Shown here piece by piece: positions 22,945 through 32,152 of a stretch of 64,000 nt of DNA; position 1 is the first letter of the stretch; each line of letters opens with the position of its first letter. Below the pieces are notes generated by a model. It made no database searches and was not told the DNA's origin. It saw only the letters and a list, made by a program, of their open reading frames with translations. A program made the position numbers and the translations under genes. The DNA is from Anthopleura xanthogrammica (taxonomy: Eukaryota; Cnidaria; Anthozoa; Actiniaria; Actiniidae): assembly GCA_964019055.1 (NCBI GenBank), contig OZ025224.1, positions 186,001 through 250,000 on the forward strand, in the 5' to 3' direction.

Positions 22945-24173
22945 ATTGTTTGGTATAAGAGGACTGTTGATGGTGATTAAATCGATCAGAATGACAAGAA
23001 AAACATGTGGCTCTCTTGGACTGACGAGGATGGGAAACCAAGTTGCCGGTTGAGTGACCAGCAACATGCAGTATTTAGCATATTTGACCTGTCTGGATGC
23101 TGATTGATGTTCCATTATAATAGATTCATATTTCTGTTGCATTATTTACTGCATGTCACTATACAGCTCACGCTAAACTGGTTTTATATCACCAGTATGA
23201 GAATCTTTCTTATGGTAAAAAAGACGAAAAGAAAATCCTGATGGTAAAATGTTGTCACATTTGATCTGTGATGTCCTTTTTTCATCGCATGAGATGGAGT
23301 CACGCAACTGACACGTGTGATTATTTCCTCCCGACCAGACATCGTCACACCTTGTTTATCTGTCTGTACTGCTGCATCAACTGATTATACTGATTTTTAC
23401 GCCGAATGCTAAATGTTACACTGACTGCAGATTTAGCTTTTCTTTGCCGCGCTGTTAGATAGTATATGCAGCATATGTTGATGATAAAATTGCAGCATTT
23501 TCAGTAATAACTTTTTCCCTCCTTTTGTAATGATTTGTTGTAGCGCTAGCTGACCCAGAAGAACTGTCCGGCTCGGAGACACAACTACAGTACAACATGA
23601 CCAACCAGTTATGCTGCCAACAATGTAATCAGCACTTCAGTGCTTCCACGAGAAACAACAAGCAGGTTCCTTTAGCAGGAAAACGGAAAGCGATGCGCAA
23701 AGTTCTCATTTACTCCCCATTTATTGGTAAAACTGATAAGAATATATGTACAATGGCGATAATCATACACTTTACAAGAAGTATAATTATAACCATAAAA
23801 TATATGACGCGGAAATAACTATCGTTTGTTATTGAAATACATAAAAGTAATACTCTAAAAAAAGAAATAAAAACTCTAGCCATGCAAAATGTATATCATG
23901 AAAATTGTAAATTTGCGTTAATATTGTTAAACCAGATCTAATACTCATATTGAGGCAAAAATAGCTTTTTTAAAAATCTATCATGCAAACAATTTACAGA
24001 AATAATCAGCGTAAACGCGACTAATGAATAATATAGTTCATGCATCCTATAGTTCTACCATAGCTGGCTTCATTCCTGTGACTTGTCTCTGATTTGTCAA
24101 GTCATTTTCCACAGGTGACACTGACAACTGATGATCTCTTCTTGCTCTTTACTCAGTACCATTTTCAAACATT
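22945..24173. other. Region upstream of UBIAD1-like
   Basis: Apart from the doubtful exon at 23543, this is AT-rich sequence with no recognised feature. It separates the 5' end of the UBIAD1-like gene from the 3' end of the first NERD-helicase gene. Confidence 0.35.
23543..23818 (+). CDS. Possible terminal exon of an unrecognised gene
   Basis: After tgatttgttgtag an open frame runs ALADPEELSGSETQLQYNMT, then a CC-x2-C pattern (LCCQQCNQHF) and a basic stretch (AGKRKAMRK). A potential donor (ATT|ggtaaa region near 23727) may end it earlier. No family is recognised, and no partner exons were found on this strand nearby. It may be chance. Confidence 0.2.
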   Translation, partial: ALADPEELSGSETQLQYNMTNQLCCQQCNQHFSASTRNNKQVPLAGKRKAMRKVLIYSPFIGKTDKNICTMAIIIHFTRSIIITIKYMTRK

Positions 24174-27100
24174 TCACTCCTGCTTCAAAGCTTCACTGAC
24201 CTCGGAATTCAGTTTTCCTTCTCGATTGTCACTTTCAATATCCCTTTTCAGCTTTCTCATGGCTTTCGTGTAGGGACATGAATTATGCTTCGCACAATGT
24301 TTTTGGTAATTGCTGTGTTCAATTTTTGCTACATACTTGCAAACGTCTTCGTCTGTCAAGTTGCTTGCGGTGAAGGTAAGGTTCTTTTTAACAACTGGTT
24401 CTAACTTAGAAAAGACGTTTGATCTTATATGATCCTTAATAAATTCATCTCCAGGCTCCAGGAGATCACTTCCAGCTACATGTACGGGGCGTGATTGCTT
24501 GGATTTCTTCTTTCTTTCATAATCGCGTACGATTCGCTTTTCTTCCATAGGGTCGATGTTTACTGCAGTTTTACTGGTTTCATCATCGCTTAATTCTATG
24601 TCTGTTTTGTCCACAAACTCTCTTCTTTCAGGTGGTCCACTTTCGTAATTGTTCTCACGTGACCTCTTTCCATATGGGTTAAACGTGGAATGTCTTTCTC
24701 CTTGTCTGTGTTCATTTTCCAGGCTGGCTAACTCCTCGACAGAGGTTTCGTTTTTCCTTCTTCCTCGGAGTGAGCTGGACCTAGTAGAGTATGGAATGTG
24801 AGTTGGAACGTTTTTGATTCTCTTACAACCATCGGGTGTTGAAACTATGATCAAATAACAGAAACACCGCGATACTGCTGTGTATATGAGCTGGCGTGTT
24901 TTGTCGGCGCTATCAGTGGGACAGCACTTTGGATCGCATAGAATCACCACCTTAGACTCCAGCCCCTTGAATCTCCTTATACTTTCGACAACTATAGCAT
25001 TTTCTGCACCATTCAAGCGTTCCACTGCGTCTACTCCGCGTATTTTGAATCTTTCGGAGCCGAGATCTTGAACCAAAGAACTAGCAGCTTTCTGAGTCCT
25101 TGCTAAGACTGTGATGTCCCTTGCTTTTACCTTTTTATCCTGTAACTTAACTATGTATTTGGCCACGAGTTCTGCTGTGTTTGACTTGTCCTGCTTGAGT
25201 TCCTTGTCCCAAAATACTTCCATCCCAGTCTCGTTGTGTCCAAGCTTGATTTCTCCGTCTCCCGAAATGTCTTTAAAATACTTGTTTGATAAAAAAAATA
25301 TGTTCTTCGTATTCCTGAAGACATACTTTAATTGAGAAGCATTGCTCAAATAACTCCAGGGTAGGTTGTTGGCTTCAGTCAGCTGCACATGTTGGTTGCT
25401 GTCAAACATGACCCAAAAATAGTATCGGCTTCTTTTGTCGGGTTTGTGGTGTAACTTTTCCAGCAATTTTGGCCACTGGTCTCCAGAGAGATCTTGCCCT
25501 TCATCTACGAATATGTGTTCATACATCTGGTCCTCAGTTTGGGGTGTGTACGTTTCTTCTACTTCTTTTCTCCTCATTTCAAACTCTGCCGTGTCATCAA
25601 CAACACCGAAACCTCCTACTTCCTTAATGAAGGCGTCATATGTCTTAATCTTCACTGGGGATGAATCTGTGTTATACTGCATTTTGAACCAACCCTTGAT
25701 CTCATTTTCCAGGTGAATAGAGAGGGGAACGTTAAAACACAATACCAGTATTCTCTCCATATTTGCTTTTTTCTTTATGTTGCTCGCGATCTCTTTCACC
25801 TTCTCTATCAGCAACACGGTTTTTCCACTTCCAGCGGGGCCAGTAAACCACTGGACTGGACTAGAACTATACCAGGCTTGCAACTCTCGGGGGGTGAAGA
25901 TTTGAACAATATTGTCGTGTGTCTTGTCGATCTGCAGGTTTAAGGTTGGTAATAAACAGGAAAAAGGGACAAACCTGAAGATAAGAAATAGAACAGCATG
26001 CATTCGATAAGTGCACATTAGTCTACTCAGATTCCACTGTTTTCTTAACTTTTGATTTGCTGTGTGCAGACTGATGGATGGATGGATAGAAGGGTGAATG
26101 GGTAGATAGATGGATGGATGGGTGGTGGTTGAATGAATGGATAGATTGATGAATGGATGGATAGAAGGGTGAATGGGTAGATGGATGGGTAGGTGGGTGG
26201 GTGGTTGGTTGAATGGATGAGTGGATGGATAGAAGAAGGGCGAATGGGTAAATGGATGGATAGGTGAGTAGATAGGAAGTTAGTATGGATAAAAAGTTAA
26301 ATTTTACACCGTAAAAAATAAGAGAGTTACTCCGACGAAGGACTAGCGTCCGAAACGTCAGTAAGTGATCTCTCTTATTTTTTACGGTGTAAAATTTAAC
26401 TTTTTATCCATACTGTTTCATTAGAAACACCGACGCAGCCCACACGAGTGCAATTTGAGCTCTTTGAAAAACACAAGAGTGCGAATTATCCCAAATTGAA
26501 CGAGAAACCATATGATTACTTGTTAATAATATACATGAAAAACCTTACAAACTTTACCGTCCGACATTGAAAATCTCAAGAAAAACTCTGAGCGCGCGCT
26601 CAATGACGTGAGATAGCGTCAGCAGCGCGCGCTCTTCAACTGAAACCGACAAAAAGTTTATTCAAAAACAAACAAAATCATCAACTTTTTAGCCGTTTTC
26701 ACCGCTTAAACTTGTTCCTTCGCGATCGGAAAATGCATAGTCTTGATGCTTAATAATGTTATCAACAGCAGAATCAAAACAAATTTGGTTTCAAGACCGT
26801 TTTCGGAAAATGTAATTTGCACTGTGTTACACTTTTTTGCACTGTGTTACAGATTTTTGCACTGTGTTACACTTGAACTGCACTGCTCTAAGCCAATCAA
26901 ATTCGAGTAATTTTTTCATGTATATTATTAGTAAATTCAAAAACAAACAAAATCACCAACTTTTTAGCCGTTTTCACCGCTTAAACTTGCTCCTTCGCGA
27001 TCAGAAAATGCATAGTCTTGATGCTTGATAATGTTATCAACAGCAGAATCAAAAAAAATTTGGTTTCAAGACCGTTTTCGGAAAATGTAATTTGCACCGG

Positions 27101-28803
27101 TGTTTCAGGTTTTTGCACCGGTGTTTCACGTTTTTGCACTGGTGTTTCAGGGAAACTGCACTGCTTTAAACCAATCAGAAGTGAGAACTTTTTGCATCTA
27201 TATTATTAATTGATTAATACTAAAGACATATAACACTATAATGCTAAATTAAGTAGATTTGGTACAGAGATAATTTTATTTTTAAACCTTACAAGAGATC
27301 TCTCCTCTTTTAAGGAATCCAGTAAGGAATTCCATAACTTTGCTCCAGTGCACACAAAACTGTTTTTATAAATATCAGTTCTTACTTTGGGAAGTCGGAA
27401 ATTATTACCAGAACGGCTTAGAAATATGAATCTGAGCCTATTTGGTTTGTAAACATTTCATTCATGTAAGGTTGGGGCTAGACCGTTCACTATTTTGAAC
27501 ATAATGACAGCTTTCTGCTATAACCTACTTTGAGCTAATGGCACCCAACCAAGTTGTTTAAAAATAGATGGATGGGATGGGATGGATGGATAGAAGGGAT
27601 AGAAGGGTGAATGGATGGATAGATTGATGAATGAATGAATGGGAGGATTGATAAATAGATAAATAGATTGATGGATGGATGGATGGATGGATGGATGAAT
27701 AGATTGAAGGATGGATGGATGGATGGATGGATGGATGGATGGATGGATGGATGGATGGATGGATGGATGAATAGATTGAAGGATGGATGGATGGATGAAT
27801 AGATTGAAGGATGGATGGATGGATGGATGGATGGATGGATGGATGGATGGATGGATGGATGAATAGATTGAAGGATGGATGGATGGATGGATGGATGGAT
27901 GAATAGATTGAAGGATGGATGAATAGATTGAGAGATGGATGAAAGTATAGATAAGTAATACAATAACCATTTCACTATACTGATGCTTTGAAACTCTGTG
28001 GGTACAAGGCCATGTCATGGATGGGAATATACTCACCTTATCACAAGCTCTTTGTATACGTCTTGTTCTATTTCCTTTGAAGGACCAGCAATCTTGTCAT
28101 CCCACCATTGTTTGAAAGCCTCTTGGCTGGAACAGTCCTCTTCATATACCACTTTGTCATTTGGAGTGTTTTGTTCTTGCTTCTTGCAGTTTGGCATCAC
28201 CACAAATCCAGGCCACTTATGGGAAGCTTTAATGACTGATTTGGATTTGCCATACCTCTTCTTTAGAAAAGACAGAGTTGCCTCCCTGGCCTTGTCAATT
28301 TGACGTAAGGCTTCTGTATACACACCTTTTGTGTTTTCCTTACTTTTCACCTCAAGAAAAATAACACCATATTCACGGTGAATGATCACAAAGTCATGCT
28401 CTCCTTTAACCCATTCTTTCTCATTTTCATAACCTTTATCAAGCTTGTGAATGAGCTCACTAAAACTATACGAGTGAACAACAAACATTGGTTCATGGTA
28501 CTTCTCTCCAAACTCGTTTAGCAAGTCAAAGATCTTTTTCTCTGTTTCTTGTCCGGCTGTACAGTATTCTGGGTCTAACTGTAAACAAGGTGGAACCATG
28601 ATAGTCGTCTTTAGATCTTTCCATTCTCCATAATGTTCATTTAAGTAATTTATACTCTCTTCATGCCAATTTCTTTTTCCATCATCTCCAAGCCTCACTC
28701 TCTCTAAGCTTTTTATAACAGGAGAAACGTCAATATCGCTTTCATATCCACTTTCTCTGTCTGCAGACGATGGTCTAGTCCCAGGCTTGTTGGTTCCATC
28801 CAT
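24174..28803 (-). CDS. NERD nuclease-UvrD-like SF1 helicase, copy 1, 2 exons, about 855 aa
   Basis: Exons 28037-28803 and 24174-25974 join in phase 2 (ATA AG|G TTT), 2568 nt. Exon 1 encodes a NERD (nuclease-related) domain of the PD-(D/E)XK type: a conserved E in [10 protein letters not shown], then [21 protein letters not shown] with D137, E151 and K153. Exon 2 encodes a superfamily 1 helicase: Walker A GPAGSGKT (about 301-308), [22 protein letters not shown] (DExQD, about 412), [32 protein letters not shown] and [13 protein letters not shown] charged C-terminal tail of about 220 residues follows, with a basic cluster (RKKKSKQ). The architecture resembles bacterial and archaeal NERD-UvrD proteins linked to phage or plasmid defence; a role in innate immunity or nucleic-acid surveillance is inference. 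The intron, metazoan flanks and a tandem paralogue argue against contamination. Confidence 0.85.
26064..26280. repeat. GGAT/GAATGGAT degenerate microsatellite
   Basis: Degenerate (GGAT)n with AGAAGGGTGAATGGGTAGAT higher-order units, in the intron of NERD-helicase copy 1. Confidence 0.9.
26282..26414. mobile_element. MITE with perfect 44-bp terminal inverted repeats
   Basis: Arms 26282-26325 and 26371-26414 are exact reverse complements. The 45-bp centre contains GACGAAGGACTAGCGTCCG, then AAACGTCAG, with its own short complementarity. Identical arms suggest recent insertion or folding-maintained identity. Confidence 0.9.
26668..27185. repeat. Tandem duplication of about 270 bp in NERD-helicase intron
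   Basis: CAACTTTTTAGCCGTTTTCA through GGAAAATGTAATTTGCAC occurs at about 26680 and again at about 26958. Each copy ends in three short repeats: TTTTGCACTGTGTTACA in the first, TTTTGCACCGGTGTTTCA in the second. Confidence 0.85.
27565..27950. repeat. (GGAT)n microsatellite with AATAGATTGAA interruptions
   Basis: A long GGATGGAT array interrupted at intervals by GAATAGATTGAAGGAT, giving a higher-order pattern. Isoleucine/histidine/proline-serine open frames here are artefacts. Confidence 0.97.
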
Positions 28804-30136
28804 AATAAGAACTGCAAAATTTACTAACTAGAAGAAAGGGGAAATCAGTTTGTACAAAGTGTCCTAGGAACCAGTGGTTACTGTGCATTTATTTATAGTT
28901 TTGAACCGTCGACAATTAAATTCCATGGCTTATAAGAGTAAATGTCTGAAGGGCTTTTAACCGTCAAAAACGTCAGACATTTTCACCGAGTTCGATAATT
29001 ATTAATTAATGAGTTTTGGCGGGAAAATACGCGTACCTTTATTGTTCATTCTCAACGTATTCTTCTTTGACAGAATACGCAGATAAATAATTAATTCAGT
29101 GTTTTCCAAATATAAGATAACAAAGGTCAATAAATATTTTGAAATCTTCAGTAAAATGAATAATTTAACTGGAATGTAACTTAACTGTCACTTAACTGAG
29201 AAATATTGTATTTCTTCTACCGTCTGTCCTTAACAGTTCCTTAGGTGAAACTGATTAATATTTTTTAAATGAGAAAATGGCAATAAGAAATTGTCTTTTC
29301 TAAGACTTGTTCTAGAACTCAGTGCTGACAGAGTCGCTACGGGAGCTGCGTTATATAGCAGAGTAGACAAATAAGTCTTACTTCACCCACTGCTCAGGTT
29401 CAATGAATTCGTCTTGCATGATACCGCTAGGCTTACAACATAAAATCTGCTTGTTTCATCTTAAAATTATGGCTGAATCGTGGTCTTATTCAACTCTTAT
29501 GACACACATTTCGTATCCCAAGTATTAAAATCCGTAAAAATGCTTTAGATATGGTATAAAGTTGAAAAATACCAAGCGGAGAGAAATGGCGGGAAACGAG
29601 TTCTGTTGTCTCGAACAAGACAACACATTAACTGTGAAAAGGCTTTCCGTCCAGAACAAGAATTAAGATAATACTTTTAATACTAGCATCACGAATCAGA
29701 ATCAACGTATTTTAGTATAATAGTATGATACTTACCCAGTCACAAAGTCATTTCGCCGGAAGTCTCTGAAGTCTCACCTAAACCGAATCATCAACACGAT
29801 GAAGCGAAGTGCAGTGATTCATCGGTGGGATTCTTGGAAATATTATACCACAGGAAGCCCAAAGGAATTAATATATACCTTACAAAAATTGTATGGAAAT
29901 ATGGAGGCAATGTTTACGCTAAACTTGCTTTGCTTGTTCGTCCTGTTTTATTGATATTTATTCGTGCTCAATTTTTTAGTATTCTGATATAATATAAGAA
30001 GAAAGAGTTACTGTTCATCAGGCGAACACGAATGTCAAGCTATATTTGTGACATTTTTTCATCACACATCAGCCGAATGACGTAATTCAATTCTGCATAA
30101 ATCATATATTTTAGGATTTTTAGTTTTTAGGATCTA

Positions 30137-30401
30137 TACACGCATCAAGAGTTCCGTGCTACTGCTCTAAGCACATGCTCAGGGGATTAAAAAGTGGGAT
30201 AATATTTTGTAAAATATGCAATTTTTCGGTATATTTGATTCAGAATTCGCTTAACGGTACGTGATCTTTAATATTTAATGAAAATTTTGCTTGACAAGAA
30301 AAATACAACTAAAATATAGCATATTTTACAAAATATTATCCCACCTTGTAATCTCCTGAGCATGCACTTAGAGCAGTAACGGGGAACTCTTGATACGTGT
30401 A
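30137..30401. mobile_element. MITE family B, copy 1
   Basis: Arms of about 90 bp starting TACACGCATCAAGAGTTCCG are inverted at the right end (GGGAACTCTTGATACGTGTA). The centre contains TTGACAAGAAAAATACA. The same family occurs at 38020-38220 in GLUT intron 1. Confidence 0.88.
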
Positions 30402-30583
30402 TTGTAATTGGGGAAAACCTGTAATAGATTCCTAGTCTCTCTAATTTTAGAAAAATTACTGAACCTCTCACAGATTCGTTAATATTTTGATTTTAATTTC
30501 TGCAAACATCGTTAGGCTAAGTCAAATAAAATAAAATGAAATAACTGAATTACAGTTACAATACAAGCAGTTGTAACTGAAAC

Positions 30584-30650
30584 ATGGCCGTGAACAGTAA
30601 ATCAGCCAAGTATGAGTTACACAACAAAGAACAAGACGAAAAATCTGAAC
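30584..30650 (+). pseudogene. Broken copy of SLC2A-like exon 1
   Basis: ATGGCCGTGAACAGTAAATC and the next roughly 45 nt are almost identical to the start of the transporter exon at 36359 ([20 protein letters not shown]). The copy then diverges and reaches a stop within about 12 codons, without the WTFWLVY segment or a donor. Upstream sequence (CAGGCGAACACGAATGTCA near 30020) also resembles the promoter at about 36190-36260, so promoter plus exon were duplicated and the MITE at 30137 lies inside the copy. Confidence 0.85.
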
Positions 30651-30859
30651 CACTCTATCTTACTCTAATTACTAGATTGTAAGATAGAGTTACGCATTTT
30701 TAAATAAAAAAATTACGTAGCAACACTGAATTTGAGAAAAGTGTAAGACACAATGCGGTAACTTTTCTTCAACTGGTTGCACGCCGATCAGCTTGAGAAT
30801 AGACTTTTCCCTAATTCGCTTGAATGACCACAGAACAATAGATTCAAATCGAAGCTGGT

Positions 30860-31412
30860 GTTTTCTATTCATAAATAGCACACTTCCGAGATATGCTTCA
30901 CTTGTCATGCACAAAGCTTTCAGTACGAGGCTTTGTACTAAATTTATTCTTTTCTCCTGTCACAAATATAATCACTGAGGACACTAGAGAAAAACGTTTG
31001 CGCATGCGTGCCTTTCAGCACGCTTTCCAAGAATTTATAGAGTTTTAGTGAGAAAATAAATGCTTGTTTTCTCCGAGTATACAAAAAAACTTGTGGGTAT
31101 ACTTTTGTGAGACCAAGATAATGTGTTAATAAAGACAATATGAAAGAATGAGCCTTAAGTTTCAAGAACTGATCTTAAGTTTTGGCATTTTGTAAAGACT
31201 ATTCTTCAGGCAAGTGTGAAAGTCAAATTTGAATATTTTTACAATAGCACGAAGACGCTTTTGACTAATTTGCATACGGACTTAGAGCATGCGCAGACGT
31301 TTTTCACGCGTGTCATCACTGAGCATTTAGCACAGAGCCTCACTTTGAAACCTTTGTGCGTGACAAGTGAAACATATCTCAGAAGTGAGCTATTCAATTT
31401 TCTACTCCATGC
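30860..31412. mobile_element. Long imperfect inverted repeat, about 550 bp
   Basis: AATAGCACACTTCCGAGATA, then TTCACTTGTCATGCACAAAG, on the left is matched in inverse at the right (CTTTGTGCGTGACAAGTGAA, then AGAAGTGAGCTATT). GCGCATGCG blocks are also inverted. Arms are 130 bp or more. Non-coding MITE-like element. Confidence 0.75.
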
Positions 31413-31611
31413 AGCCTCTCCTTAAGTCTACTGTTCTTCCTTGACAAGCGGGCATGACCAACATGGCTTGCAAAACTACACGTTCAATCACATGTTTAGG
31501 ATGAAAACTAAGAGAAACGTTCTGTTAACATCAATTAATTTTCAGCTTTCAAAATGGACAATTAAAGAAATTGTAAATGTCACCATTGCTAGATCTGATA
31601 CATCGGCTACG

Positions 31612-32000
31612 CCTCGTGCAACTCTTACGCTTCTTGAGTGCTTAAGCAAATTAACCTCCCTCGTGCATCCAGAACTGGATATACGCACAGCTAAGCATTG
31701 AACATTGCTTTTATAACATAGCTGTTCGTTTCATGTAGATGGACTGAAGTATCTTTCCAACTTACGCGCGCGCGCAGAAAATTAGGCGAAAAAATGTCCT
31801 TCAACAATGTCACCAAAAAGTATTTTCCATCGGAAAATTATAACAGCAAAAAACCAAAATGTTTTGTGTTTTGAAAGACAGTTTTTAATGTTCGGCTACG
31901 CTTCGTGCGACTCCTACGCTTCTTTAGTGCTTAGGCAACCTCCCGCGTGCATCCAGAACTGGATATACGCACGCTAAGCATTGACCATTCCCTTACTTTG
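31612..32000. repeat. Direct repeat pair, about 105 bp
   Basis: GGCTACGCCTCGTGCAACTC through CGCACAGCTAAGCATTG at 31612-31720 recurs, diverged, at 31896-32000. Confidence 0.85.
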
Positions 32001-32152
32001 TCATAGATATCCAACCAATCAGAGCGCGCATAATATCGTGGCTATGTTATAAAAACACCAGCTAAAGATGGTCAACAATGTTACTTTCTATACAAAAGAA
32101 ATACTTTTGGTAAAACAGTAAATGAGTTCTAACAGTTCTTCGCAGGCAATAG

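Larger units (their letters stand above)
28804..32152. other. Intergenic region between the two NERD-helicase genes
   Basis: About 3.3 kb of AT-rich DNA. It holds the 5' region of copy 1, a MITE (30137-30401), a broken transporter exon (30584-30650), a long inverted repeat (about 30860-31412) and a direct repeat (31612-31720 and 31896-32000). No intact gene is recognised. Confidence 0.5.

Noticed and set aside
27518..28036. Ile/His/Pro/Ser-repeat protein open frames (minus strand)
   Set aside because: They are translations of the (GGAT)n microsatellite in both frames, with no flanking domain.
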